A stretch of DNA of 18,303 bases from Planctomycetota bacterium. GTDB lineage: Bacteria; Planctomycetota; Brocadiia; JAJRTI01. Location of the stretch: positions 1 through 18,303 of the forward strand of contig JAJRTI010000701.1 of the NCBI GenBank assembly GCA_024278415.1, written 5' to 3'. Shown here one piece after another: positions 1-7,857 of this stretch (within the stretch, counting starts at the first letter, position 1; each line of letters starts with the position of its first letter). The translations under genes were made by a program, and so were the position numbers. The notes below the pieces were generated by a model, which had not been told where the DNA came from, made no database searches, and saw only the letters and a program-made list of their open reading frames with translations.

Positions 1-2717
1 GCGCAGGTCTTGCCCGTGGCCAACTGCACTTGGAAGTCGAGCCGCGGAGTGTCGTCCACCTTGTAGTCGAAGGACACGACGGGATGGAGGCGAGCGTCGA
101 ACGGCTCCGAGCGAATGGTCACGCCCGCGATGCCACCGAGCCTTTCGTTGGCCACCATGATGCACCGCGAGCGATCGGCCTTCTCCCACGGCGTGGAGAG
201 CACGGCCAGTCCGTCGGGGCCGCCGAACGTGCGCCAGTCATCGCACAAGATTGGGGCCAAGCGCGCCCGACTTGACGCCTCACGCTTGGATTCGATATGC
301 CCCCGCCTTGCGCGAACCTCCCCCGTCGAGACGACGAAATTGTCGAGACAGTAGGCCACGCCGGCGTGGTTGACGCCGAACCCAGCCATGGCGTACGCGT
401 CATCCGCCATGAGGCCCAGGAACGCGTCCTCGATGGGCAGCGCCGCGTCCGAGTTGTGCTTGGACACGCGCGAACCGGCTCCCGTGCGGTACACCAAGAC
501 CTTCTCATTGAGGTATTGGCCAAGCTCGATCGACGCGCGGCGCCAGATCCCGTCGCACCGTACGTCCTTGAAGCGGCCAACCATGGGTGCTCGCCAGCCC
601 CGCGCGTCCGGCGCGCTGAACCCCACCATGTACCACCGGCCTCGCACCTTCAAGTAGAGGTTGATCTTCACCCCTGGCTCGGCCATGTACTCGAAGCGGA
701 GGTTGGTGCGCGTCGCGTCGAAACCGACGACAGGGACGCTCGTGGCGAACGTGCCGCCGGCCTTGACGTTGGTCAGTTTCAGGCACGACCGGCCTCCGGC
801 CTTGTCCAAGCTCACCTGCGCTCCGTACTCGCCGTCACGATTGGCCCAGCCGTCCGTGTTGCGCTCGAAGTCCCAGCGCCGGCGAAGGGTGTTCGCGGAT
901 TCCGCGTTCGTTGGCCTGCCCCGTGCGTCGCCCGCGGCCGGCTGCCACGCCAAGGCAGCGCCCGGCAGTTCGGCCGGCTCGACGCGGGCAGCCGTGATGC
1001 GCGCACGCGTGATGAGCAACGTGTTGTCGTAGGTCCAAACGGCCACCCTTGTTTCGGTGAGCGGCTGTGGGTCCCGCCACTGGAGTGCTTGCCGATCATC
1101 CACAAAGCAAGTGATCTCATTGCCCACTCGCTGCACCCGTAAGCCATACCAGTGGATATGGAGGCTCTTGTAATAGAATTTGTCGCGGCTGTCGGGCAAA
1201 AGCACGTCTCGCGTCTCGGCAACGACCTGGCCTCGCCGCAGTAGCCGCGTCCACCGATTGCCCCCGCCGGCGAAGATGAAACTATAGCCACTGTCCAAGT
1301 TCCTGCCATCGCCGCAGATCGTGATGTTCATGTTGCCGGGATGCCGGTACAGCGGATCGAACGGCGAGTCCATCGGATGCGCGGCGAACACTTCGACAGC
1401 CACGTCGCCCTTGAACTGACGCTTGTGCCAGATCGTCGCGGCGTGCCGCCCCTGTCCGCCGAACCACGTCCAACGCGGCTGGCAAGCCCACCGGGCCATG
1501 ACGCCCCAACGCCCGGTGTACACGGACCAGTCCACCGGAGCGTAGTGGAACGTGTAGTCGAGCGTCTCGCCCTTTCCCAAGGGCAACGCGCGCTGCGACC
1601 ACGCCTGCATGTACTTGTCGTGCGCGAACACGTCATGCACGACGACCTTCCGGGCAGGGATCACGCTTGGCAAAGTGCGCCGTGTTTTGCCATCCGCCAC
1701 GCTCAGCACGCGCACGTCGTCGAAGTACGCCGGCGAGCGGCCGTCGCACCAGAGCCCGACCTTCCCGGCAAACAGCGCCGGCGCCGGCGCTCTGAAGACC
1801 ACGCGGCCGTCGACTGCGGCCTCGATACGCGCGCCAACGGCGAGCACCTGGAACTCGTACCACTGCCCTCGCGCCAATTCGCCGCGCCGCGTCTGGATCA
1901 CCGTCTCCCGGCCTCCGCGTCTGCGGACCAACCGGAATTGGCCAGCTTCACCGACGCCGCGTCTCCACTCGAATCGGTAATGATCCCCTGAGGCAGTGAT
2001 GGCAAAGGCCACACCGAGAGCCCGCACCCCGGATGTCGCCCTGACCGCGGCCGTGGCCAAGTAGTCGCACCAAAAGGCGTGGCCGGCCGTCGCCAATGCG
2101 CCTTTGCCTTGGCCAACGAAGCAGAACGGATTCGCACTAAAGCGCGGCCTCGCCTCCCCTGCGACGCGCCAGATCCCTCCCACTTGCCTCCATTGACCCA
2201 GCTCAGCCGCTGTTCTCATGAAGCCATCGTTGAACGCGATTTCTCCCAAGCGCTGGACCTTGAACTTGGATAGACGGCTTCCACGCTCCGGGTTGCCCAC
2301 GCCAATCTTGCCCGCTGCCGGCGCCGCGACTCGAACCCGCGCCACACACGCGTCGTCCGCGGCGACGACGATCTCATGGCGCGTCCGACGGACACGGACC
2401 CGCAGCTCCCCCACGCCATCGGGGAGCCACCCTTCCACCTTCGCCAGCGCCACACGCTTCCCAGCCGTAACCTGGGCAATGACTAGCCGTTCGCGCTGGA
2501 ACTCGACCACCACGTACTGCCCCCCCCAAACATAGTCCACAACAAGCGAGGCCGCACGCTCCCCTGCGCCAACCCGCAGCCTCGCACGGACCTCGAACGG
2601 CGCCCGCAAGGACTTGGGCGACAACTGCGGCTCACGGGCCGCGCCGAGGGCTGCCACAGAACACAGCAGAAGCACCCCCCGCCATCGAGCAACATGTTCT
2701 GATCGGGTGTCAGCCAC
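1..2717 (-). CDS. Large secreted multidomain protein with concanavalin/LamG-like domains, 3' end missing
   Basis: This frame is open from position 2717 to the left edge, about 905 codons with no stop, so the C-terminus lies outside the window. The GTG at 2717 places a basic stretch (ARWRG) just before the hydrophobic run VLLLCSVAALGAA, a believable signal peptide. An in-frame ATG at 2780 is the alternative start, and neither has a clear ribosome binding site. Residues ~160-345 resemble the DUF1080/LamG-like beta-sandwich: RGQWYEFQVLAVGARIEAAV, then DGRVVF, then a closing YFDDVRVL strand. A second similar sandwich covers ~440-575 (FVDDRQALQW near its end). Residues ~610-795 (WDFERNTDGW, closing LDNFVVS) look like a carbohydrate-binding-type jelly roll, and a further unit begins near 817 (DDWRTFGG). 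No catalytic residues could be identified. Extracellular polysaccharide binding or hydrolysis is inference from fold resemblance. The frame crosses a run of eight C at 2520-2527 without disruption. Confidence 0.8.
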   Translation of the reverse strand, partial: MADTRSEHVARWRGVLLLCSVAALGAAREPQLSPKSLRAPFEVRARLRVGAGERAASLVVDYVWGGQYVVVEFQRERLVIAQVTAGKRVALAKVEGWLPDGVGELRVRVRRTRHEIVVAADDACVARVRVAAPAAGKIGVGNPERGSRLSKFKVQRLGEIAFNDGFMRTAAELGQWRQVGGIWRVAGEARPRFSANPFCFVGQGKGALATAGHAFWCDYLATAAVRATSGVRALGVAFAITASGDHYRFEWRRGVGEAGQFRLVRRRGGRETVIQTRRGELARGQWYEFQVLAVGARIEAAVDGRVVFRAPAPALFAGKVGLWCDGRSPAYFDDVRVLSVADGKTRRTLPSVIPARKVVVHDVFAHDKYMQAWSQRALPLGKGETLDYTFHYAPVDWSVYTGRWGVMARWACQPRWTWFGGQGRHAATIWHKRQFKGDVAVEVFAAHPMDSPFDPLYRHPGNMNITICGDGRNLDSGYSFIFAGGGNRWTRLLRRGQVVAETRDVLLPDSRDKFYYKSLHIHWYGLRVQRVGNEITCFVDDRQALQWRDPQPLTETRVAVWTYDNTLLITRARITAARVEPAELPGAALAWQPAAGDARGRPTNAESANTLRRRWDFERNTDGWANRDGEYGAQVSLDKAGGRSCLKLTNVKAGGTFATSVPVVGFDATRTNLRFEYMAEPGVKINLYLKVRGRWYMVGFSAPDARGWRAPMVGRFKDVRCDGIWRRASIELGQYLNEKVLVYRTGAGSRVSKHNSDAALPIEDAFLGLMADDAYAMAGFGVNHAGVAYCLDNFVVSTGEVRARRGHIESKREASSRARLAPILCDDWRTFGGPDGLAVLSTPWEKADRSRCIMVANERLGGIAGVTIRSEPFDARLHPVVSFDYKVDDTPRLDFQVQLATGKTC

Positions 2718-2923
2718 GAGCAACGGGCTCAGCAAGAATTGAGCGCTTCGTGCTGCCTCGGCGCGCGTCCATGTTATCATGCCAATCCGCAGAACTGGAA
2801 GCAACCGCTCTAACCGCAACCGGCTGCCGAACGGCGGACGGGCCGGCACGACACCCATGGATCGCCCGACCTCTCGCAAATTCGGGTACCAGGCATGGGA
2901 AACAGGCGACTGCGTGATGCGCG

Positions 2924-4435
2924 TCAGAAGGTGTAGAGAAACGCCAACTGAGCCCGGACGCTGTTGCCTGCCTCGAGGCCGTCATAGTTGGTCTTGAGGT
3001 GCGACACTTCGAAGCCCACCTTGGTTTTCTTGTTGATTGTGTACCACGTGTTGCCGAAGATCCGCTGGTTATACGTTCGCGACGTGCTGCTAGTCAAGTC
3101 GTGCGTATCCGGATCGTCGTACCCCGCGCCAGCGTTGAAACTCCAGTTGTTGAAGGGACCAAACGATGCGGCCACCCATCCACCGTGAGAGGTGATTTCG
3201 GTGAGGGTCGTGGTGTTCACGCCTTGGCCGATGCCGCCAAGGTATGCCGCGAGGTTCTGCCCATAGAAGCCTTCGCCCTTGAACTTCAGCCAGTCAGCCA
3301 CCGGTACGACCACATCGGCGTTCAGCGACCACGACGTGAGATGGCGGGGATTACCCGATGCGGAACGGTCGAATTCTTCCTGGCCATAATGGCCCGACAC
3401 GCCGACCGTGGTCTTGCGTCCGCCAATGCCCGGGAAGGTGATGCCAGTACGCGCTTGCACGGACGGGGACCCCGCGTCTTCGCCCGTGTCCCCAGGCCGT
3501 GCACCGCCGCGCGTGAAGCTCGTGCGCCGGCCAATGGTGCGTGCGGCCGCCACTTCCCACTTCCACAGCACGGACGGCTTGCCTTCGTTCTCCGCCAGCA
3601 CGAACTCCTTGGTCAGGCGAACCTGAGGCCGGCGGTAGCCAATGTTGCCCTGCCACCACATCACCGAGTAGCTCAACGTCGGGGCGTAGAGAGGTGAGAT
3701 CACGTCCCACGTTTGGCCAGCCAGGATGCTAAAGCGCTGCTTCGGCCACTTGATGACCAAATATGCATGGCGCATGACCGGGCTCGGCTTGTTGTTGCTA
3801 TTGCTGTTTGTATCATCGAAGTCGACTTCAATCTTGCCGCTCGTCTCAGCCTCGAAGGCGCCTTGGCCAAACTTCGGGCCCTTGATGTTCAAGCCCACAC
3901 GCGAGTGCCGAGCCGTGATGCCGAACTGATCGTCGTTGCTGTTCATCTGTTCGTTGTCGACCCACAGTGCGTAATTGCTGCCCGTTGTACGAGCGCTGTC
4001 GTAGGACGCGTCTACGCGCACAAAGCCGTAGAGATCCACCGCGAGGCTCGACACCACTGGGGTTTTGCTGGTGGCTGCGATCTCGCGTAGCCGAGCGACT
4101 TCGGGCTGCGTGAACACCGCGGCCGGTGGCATGCCTAAGTCTTGCTGTGCCAAGCTCTTGAGGCGCTGCACTTCCACTGGCGTCAATGCAGGACTCTGGG
4201 GGGCCTGGGACCGTTTCTGTTGCGTGGAGGAGAGCTGTTCCAGCAACTTCCGGATCTCCATCAGTTCGCCTTGGGTTGCTTTCAACTGCGTTTCGAGCTG
4301 GCCCACGCGGTTCTGCAAGCTAGCATTCTGCTCCTTCAGGGTCTGAACATCGTCAGCACCCTGGGCCATCGTCGCGGTACGGGCAACCACCACAAGGGAA
4401 GCAAAGAGGCAGACAGTTGAAGAAAGCCGGCACAT
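2924..4435 (-). CDS. DcaP-like outer-membrane beta-barrel porin
   Basis: A 503-residue outer-membrane channel. The ATG at 4435 is chosen because GGAGA lies five bases upstream, although the frame stays open to 4555. Residues 1-25 form a signal peptide ending near MAQGADD. Residues ~27-70 form a short heptad coiled coil (QTLKEQNASLQNRVGQLETQ). Such an N-terminal helix is typical of trimeric porins of the DcaP family (dicarboxylate and related small anions) and of some other Gram-negative porins. The barrel starts around residue 130 (VDLYGFVRVDASYDSA). It continues with alternating amphipathic strands and the family-like segment FSILAGQTWDVISPL, and ends in a C-terminal Phe (QLAFLYTF), the usual signal for outer-membrane insertion. 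The substrate cannot be predicted. The gene stands alone, with its own strong promoter at 4537-4565 and a leader of about 95 bases. Confidence 0.85.
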   Translation of the reverse strand: MCRLSSTVCLFASLVVVARTATMAQGADDVQTLKEQNASLQNRVGQLETQLKATQGELMEIRKLLEQLSSTQQKRSQAPQSPALTPVEVQRLKSLAQQDLGMPPAAVFTQPEVARLREIAATSKTPVVSSLAVDLYGFVRVDASYDSARTTGSNYALWVDNEQMNSNDDQFGITARHSRVGLNIKGPKFGQGAFEAETSGKIEVDFDDTNSNSNNKPSPVMRHAYLVIKWPKQRFSILAGQTWDVISPLYAPTLSYSVMWWQGNIGYRRPQVRLTKEFVLAENEGKPSVLWKWEVAAARTIGRRTSFTRGGARPGDTGEDAGSPSVQARTGITFPGIGGRKTTVGVSGHYGQEEFDRSASGNPRHLTSWSLNADVVVPVADWLKFKGEGFYGQNLAAYLGGIGQGVNTTTLTEITSHGGWVAASFGPFNNWSFNAGAGYDDPDTHDLTSSTSRTYNQRIFGNTWYTINKKTKVGFEVSHLKTNYDGLEAGNSVRAQLAFLYTF

Positions 4436-4440
4436 GTCAG

Positions 4441-4445
4441 TCTCC
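4441..4445 (-). promoter_or_regulatory. Ribosome binding site of the porin gene
   Basis: GGAGA on the minus strand lies five bases before the ATG at 4435. It decides this start over the in-frame ATG at 4447 and the longer GTG start at 4555. Confidence 0.7.
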
Positions 4446-4536
4446 ATCACATCAGAGGAACACGCCACTGCGCCGAAGCAACCAGAGACACCTCCGGCTG
4501 CAAATAGGGACATAGGGCGCGACTGAAAAGCCAAAC

Positions 4537-4565
4537 ATAGTATCCCCTTTCCCACTAGATGTCAA
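4537..4565 (-). promoter_or_regulatory. Sigma-70-type promoter of the porin gene
   Basis: On the minus strand TTGACA (4565-4560) is separated by exactly 17 bases from TACTAT (4542-4537). Transcription would begin near 4530, leaving a ~95-base leader before the porin ATG. The -35 is perfect and the -10 matches 5 of 6. Confidence 0.7.
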
Positions 4566-4832
4566 GGCCGAGAATCAAATTGAGCTATCTAACGTTTTAC
4601 CTAGCCCGCATTTCTCACCAGCCCGGAATAGAAGTGCCCGAAAAGTGGCCGTCTGAAAACGTTCCTGCCCACGCGGACGCGTGGGGCCAGCAACAACCTG
4701 CACGCGTCGAATGGGAGGAGCTGGCCCTTCTGGGCGAGCCCTGTTCGCCCTCGCAGAACAACGCACACGACGCGTGGCCGATACCGGAACCGCTGCACGC
4801 ACAGCAAGCGCGGCCTGCGAACCCCCGCGCAC

Positions 4833-4866
4833 AAAAAAAGCCCTCCGGCGGCAACGCCGAAGGGCT
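4833..4866 (-). terminator. Intrinsic terminator of the tRNA-Pro gene
   Basis: Read on the minus strand, a 12-bp GC-rich stem with one G.U pair (arms 4866-4855 and 4850-4839, loop TTGC) is followed directly by a run of T (4839-4833). It lies 16 bases past the tRNA 3' end, where a Rho-independent terminator is expected. Confidence 0.9.
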
Positions 4867-4881
4867 TCTCGATCAGGAAGG

Positions 4882-4956
4882 TCGGGGTGACTGGATTTGA
4901 ACCAGCGACCTCTGCACCCCGAATGCAGCGCTCCAGCCAGACTGAGCTACACCCCG
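4882..4956 (-). tRNA. tRNA-Pro, anticodon CGG
   Basis: The minus strand folds into a full cloverleaf of 75 nt. The acceptor stem is CGGGGTG/CACCCCG with discriminator A, and the C1-G72 pair is typical of bacterial tRNA-Pro. The D stem is GCTC/GAGC. The anticodon arm is CTGCA-TTCGGGG-TGCAG, so the anticodon is CGG, reading codon CCG. The T arm is GCTGG-TTCAAAT-CCAGT. CCA is not encoded, since the next bases are CCT. A consensus promoter lies upstream and a terminator downstream, so this is a monocistronic tRNA unit. Confidence 0.95.
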
Positions 4957-4979
4957 AATCCGATCGCCAAACAGAAGGC

Positions 4980-5007
4980 ATTATACCAGCACTGCGGGGG
5001 TTGTCAA
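4980..5007 (-). promoter_or_regulatory. Consensus sigma-70 promoter of tRNA-Pro
   Basis: TTGACA (5007-5002) and TATAAT (4985-4980) are both perfect matches on the minus strand, 16 bases apart. The predicted start near 4973 lies about 17 bases before the mature tRNA 5' end. Confidence 0.85.
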
Positions 5008-5070
5008 TGCTGAGACCGCGCAGGAGTCTCCCCATGAGATTTGCCAATCCAAGCGCCAGGGGCCGCGGGC

Positions 5071-5102
5071 TTGTAGTAGGGCCATTTCTGGCCCGTTAAC
5101 AA
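5071..5102. repeat. Short palindromic element with TTGTAGTAGG motif
   Basis: A 32-base nested palindrome: TTGT (5071-5074) pairs with ACAA (5099-5102), and inside it GGGCCA (5079-5084) pairs with TGGCCC (5089-5094) around a TTTC loop. The opening TTGTAGTAGGGCC is nearly identical to 18077-18089 in the large palindrome at the right end, so this may be a short member of the same dispersed repeat family. The rest of the gene-free stretch 5008-5319 shows nothing else clear apart from a weak promoter at 5282. Confidence 0.55.
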
Positions 5103-5281
5103 CGCTCAAAAACAGGCGATGAATCGCCCTATCATAAACGGCCCGCGCGTCCCACACGGCCTCGTGCACATGACAATCGTTGGAAGATACCGGTCACGCC
5201 AGACTGACGATAGGACGGCTAAGAATTCTGGCGAAACTCGTGTGAGACCGCGACACCGACGGCGACACGCCAGGCCATCGC

Positions 5282-5311
5282 TTGATTCACGGTCAATGTT
5301 GCTGCTACGAT
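5282..5311 (+). promoter_or_regulatory. Possible promoter of the DUF2752 gene, near-leaderless
   Basis: TTGATT (5282-5287) and TACGAT (5306-5311) are spaced 18 bases apart, each matching 4 of 6 consensus bases. The start would fall near 5318-5320, almost on the ATG at 5320, which has no ribosome binding site. This suggests a leaderless message, but the boxes are weak. Confidence 0.3.
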
Positions 5312-5319
5312 TGCCCCGC

Positions 5320-5775
5320 ATGGAGAAGGCTGTTAGTCTCGTCCAGGATAACACGCCTGCGTGTGCGCGGAGGCCCGGAGCTGCGCTGTGCGTAGCGTTG
5401 TGCGCGGGGGCTATCGCACTGAGCGCCGCGACGTATGTGCTGTGGCGCTTCGCTCCCTCACGGAACGCGTTCTATCCGCCCTGCCTGTTCCACATGACCA
5501 CTGGGCTCCATTGCCCGGGCTGCGGCACGCTGCGTGGCTTGCACGCGCTGCTGCACGGCCGCGTGATCGAGGCGCTCGGCCACAATGCGCTCACAATCAT
5601 CGCGCTCCCACTGCTGGCGTACGCGGGGTTGGCCGCAGTGATGGGCCGGCTTGGCCGGCCGCTTCCCATGCCGCGCCTCCACCCTGCGTTGCCGTGGGTG
5701 GCCGCTGCGATGTACTTGCTCTTCGGCCTCTTGCGAAACATTCCCGTCTACCCGTTCAGTCTGCTAGCGCCATGA
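5320..5775 (+). CDS. DUF2752 family small membrane protein
   Basis: A 151-residue integral membrane protein of unknown function. The hallmark is CPGCGTLRG at residues 65-73, preceded by a Cys at 55 (YPPCLFHMTTGLHCPGCG). This is the conserved C-P-x-C-G-x-x-R core of DUF2752. Three hydrophobic helices are visible at about 20-42, 88-110 and 125-142, with the Cys motif in the loop between the first two. The frame is open upstream to 5119, but the ATG at 5320 starts a compact protein of family length. An ATG at 5296 is an alternative. No Shine-Dalgarno is visible at either start. The amidotransferase gene follows 94 bases downstream on the same strand, beyond a hairpin. The paired cysteines suggest metal or redox chemistry, but this is unproven for the family. 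Confidence 0.85.
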   Translation: MEKAVSLVQDNTPACARRPGAALCVALCAGAIALSAATYVLWRFAPSRNAFYPPCLFHMTTGLHCPGCGTLRGLHALLHGRVIEALGHNALTIIALPLLAYAGLAAVMGRLGRPLPMPRLHPALPWVAAAMYLLFGLLRNIPVYPFSLLAP

Positions 5776-5779
5776 CGGA

Positions 5780-5807
5780 GCCCGACGCCGCTTATTCGTC
5801 GTCGGGC
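5780..5807 (+). other. Hairpin between the DUF2752 and amidotransferase genes
   Basis: GCCCGACG (5780-5787) pairs perfectly with CGTCGGGC (5800-5807) around a 12-base loop, starting five bases after the DUF2752 stop. There is no T run after it, so it is either a weak terminator or an mRNA-stability or processing element. Confidence 0.45.
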
Positions 5808-5869
5808 AGAAAGATAGCGCCCGCATGCGGCTACCGGCCCCCATCGCCCTTCTCTAGCCTTCCCATCCC

Positions 5870-7792
5870 ATGTGCGGCATCTGCGGCATCGTTTCTTACG
5901 ACCCCAAGCAGCCTGTGAACGGCGACGTCGTGGCGGCCATGTCGCGCGTGTTGGCGCACCGCGGCCCTGACGACGAGGGGTGCTACGTGGCCGCGTTCGA
6001 CGACGCGGCGGGCCACGCGGAGCTTGGACTCGGCTTTCGGCGGCTGAGCATCATCGACGTTGCCGGCGGGCGCCAGCCCATGGCCAATGAGGACGAGACA
6101 GTCTGGGTCGCGTTCAACGGGGAGATCTACAATTTTCGGGAGCTGCGCCCGGGCCTGGAGGCCGCGGGCCATCGGTTTCGCACGCGCTCGGACACGGAGG
6201 TGCTGCTGCACTTGTATGAGGAGCAGGGCGTCGAATGCCTCCAGCAACTGCGAGGCATGTTCGCGTTCGCGATTTGGGACAGCCGTGAGCGCCGGCTCAT
6301 GCTCGCACGCGACCGGTTGGGGCAGAAGCCACTGGTCTACTTCCACGACGCCAAGCGCTTCGCGTTCGCGTCGGAGCTGAAGTCGATCCTCCAACTGCCC
6401 AACGTGCCTCGCGAGGTGAACCACGAGGCGATTCACCACTACCTCACTTACCAGTACGTGCCGGCTCCGCTTTCGATTCTCCAAGGTTGCCACAAACTTC
6501 CGCCGGCGCACTACGCGCTTTTCCAGGGCAACGAGTTGCGGGTGGAACGGTATTGGTCGCCGGATTTCGCGGCCAAGTCCGATGCGCCGGAAGCGCAGTT
6601 GGCGGACGAGGTCCGCGGCGTGTTGGAGGAGGCGACCCGCCTGCGGCTGGTGAGCGACGTGCCGCTTGGCGCATTCCTCAGCGGCGGCATCGACTCGTCT
6701 ATCGTCGTGGGGCTCATGGCCAAGCTCATGGACGAGCCGGTCAAGACGTTCTCGATTGGCTTTGAGGAGACGAAGTACGACGAGACCAGCTACGCGCGCA
6801 TCGTGTCGGACCACTTCGGCACGGACCACCACGAGATGACCGTGCGGCCGAATGCCGTGGAGATTCTGCCCAAGCTCGTGTGGCACTACGACGAGCCCTT
6901 CGCGGACTCGTCGGCCATTCCGACGTACTACGTGAGCGAGATGGCGCGGCAGCATGTGACGGTCGCCCTGACCGGCGACGCAGGCGACGAGACGTTCGCG
7001 GGCTACCCGCGGTACCGCGCCGCGCGCATTGGCCAGTGGTTCGACCATCTGCCGGGCTTCCTTCGCCGCTTCCTCGCTGGCCCCATGTGGCGTTACTTGC
7101 CCGCGTCGGTGGAGGCCAAGACGTGGCGCCGTCGGGCCAAGCGCCTGTTCGAGGCCCTCAACCTGTCCCCCGAGGAGCGCTATGCCCGGTGGATCGCGAT
7201 CTTCGACGACACCCGCAAGCACGCGCTGTATGCGGACGGGTTCGCGGCCGGCGCGCGGCCATCGGCGGAGCTGCTCACGGATTGGTATCGCCGCGGGGGC
7301 GACCCGGATTTCGTGGGCAACACGACGTACGTCGATCTCATGACGTACTTGCCTGGCGACCTGCTCGTGAAGGTCGACATCGCGAGCATGGCTCACTCGC
7401 TGGAGGCCAGATCCCCTTTCTTGGACCACAAGTTAGTCGAGCTGTCCGGGGCCATCGCGGTGCGCCACAAGCTCCGGGGCCTGCGCTCGAAGCACCTGCT
7501 CAAGCGCGCGTTTGCCGACCTGCTCCCCAAGCGCATCGTCAAGCGGCCCAAGATGGGCTTCGGCGTACCCATCGCCGAATGGTTCCGCCAGGAGTTGAGC
7601 GGGTACGTGCGCGAGGTGCTGCTGGACGCAACCGCTGTGGGCCGGGGCTACTTCAAGCGGGAGGCGGTCGAGGCCTTGATCGACGAACACGTGCAGCGCC
7701 GCTACGACCACGGGTATCGCCTGTGGGCTCTCCTCATGCTGGAGCTGTGGCACAACCAGTTCGTGGACGAGCCTAGCCCCACTGCGCCGTAG
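5870..7792 (+). CDS. asnB: Asparagine synthase (glutamine-hydrolysing) type amidotransferase
   Basis: A 640-residue two-domain enzyme that hydrolyses glutamine and passes ammonia to an acyl-adenylate, classically aspartate to asparagine. The N-terminal Ntn glutaminase begins MCGICGI, so Cys2 is the nucleophile after Met removal. It keeps RGPDDEG, FRRLSIID (glutamine-binding Arg), FNGEIYN and RSDTEVLL. The synthetase half has the pyrophosphate loop LSGGIDSS near residue 270, followed by GDAGDETFAGY and YLPGDLLVKVDIASMAHSLE. It ends with KRPKMGFGVP. At 640 residues it is longer than E. coli AsnB (554). It is nearer in size to the amidotransferases of exopolysaccharide/exosortase loci, so the acceptor may be a sugar or peptide rather than aspartate. 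No such cluster is visible here. The start is fixed by the Cys2 requirement, and no ribosome binding site is seen. Confidence 0.93.
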   Translation: MCGICGIVSYDPKQPVNGDVVAAMSRVLAHRGPDDEGCYVAAFDDAAGHAELGLGFRRLSIIDVAGGRQPMANEDETVWVAFNGEIYNFRELRPGLEAAGHRFRTRSDTEVLLHLYEEQGVECLQQLRGMFAFAIWDSRERRLMLARDRLGQKPLVYFHDAKRFAFASELKSILQLPNVPREVNHEAIHHYLTYQYVPAPLSILQGCHKLPPAHYALFQGNELRVERYWSPDFAAKSDAPEAQLADEVRGVLEEATRLRLVSDVPLGAFLSGGIDSSIVVGLMAKLMDEPVKTFSIGFEETKYDETSYARIVSDHFGTDHHEMTVRPNAVEILPKLVWHYDEPFADSSAIPTYYVSEMARQHVTVALTGDAGDETFAGYPRYRAARIGQWFDHLPGFLRRFLAGPMWRYLPASVEAKTWRRRAKRLFEALNLSPEERYARWIAIFDDTRKHALYADGFAAGARPSAELLTDWYRRGGDPDFVGNTTYVDLMTYLPGDLLVKVDIASMAHSLEARSPFLDHKLVELSGAIAVRHKLRGLRSKHLLKRAFADLLPKRIVKRPKMGFGVPIAEWFRQELSGYVREVLLDATAVGRGYFKREAVEALIDEHVQRRYDHGYRLWALLMLELWHNQFVDEPSPTAP

Positions 7793-7810
7793 CCCTCACC
7801 GTGTTCCACA

Positions 7811-7857
7811 GATTAGGGATGAGAGATTAGGGATGAGAGATCCCTCATCCCTCATCA
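7811..7857. repeat. Tandem GATTAGGGATGAGA repeat with inverted copy, between convergent genes
   Basis: GATTAGGGATGAGA occurs twice in perfect tandem (7811-7824, 7825-7838). It is followed by inverted material (CCCTCATCCCTCATC, 7842-7856) that can pair with it; for example GGGATGAG at 7816-7823 pairs with CTCATCCC at 7844-7851. It fills most of the 62-base gap between the convergent amidotransferase and FG-GAP genes and overlaps the stop of the latter. The same motif recurs in reverse orientation at 10796-10819. Confidence 0.7.

Noticed and set aside
297..1142. 281-codon plus-strand open frame at the left end
   Set aside because: The minus-strand frame through the same region is open for 905 codons with signal peptide and domain-like sequence, so this is a shadow.
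2520..2527. Run of eight C within the large secreted protein gene, possible phase-variation tract
   Set aside because: The reading frame is intact on both sides. A single tract of eight in GC-rich DNA is weak evidence without allele data.
2999..3697. 232-codon plus-strand open frame
   Set aside because: It is antisense to the porin barrel, without domain or ribosome binding site.
5831..7429. 532-codon minus-strand open frame
   Set aside because: It is antisense to the amidotransferase. It is rich in Arg, Val, His and Gln, as expected from reading GC-rich codons backwards, and has no domain. The plus-strand gene has full catalytic motifs.
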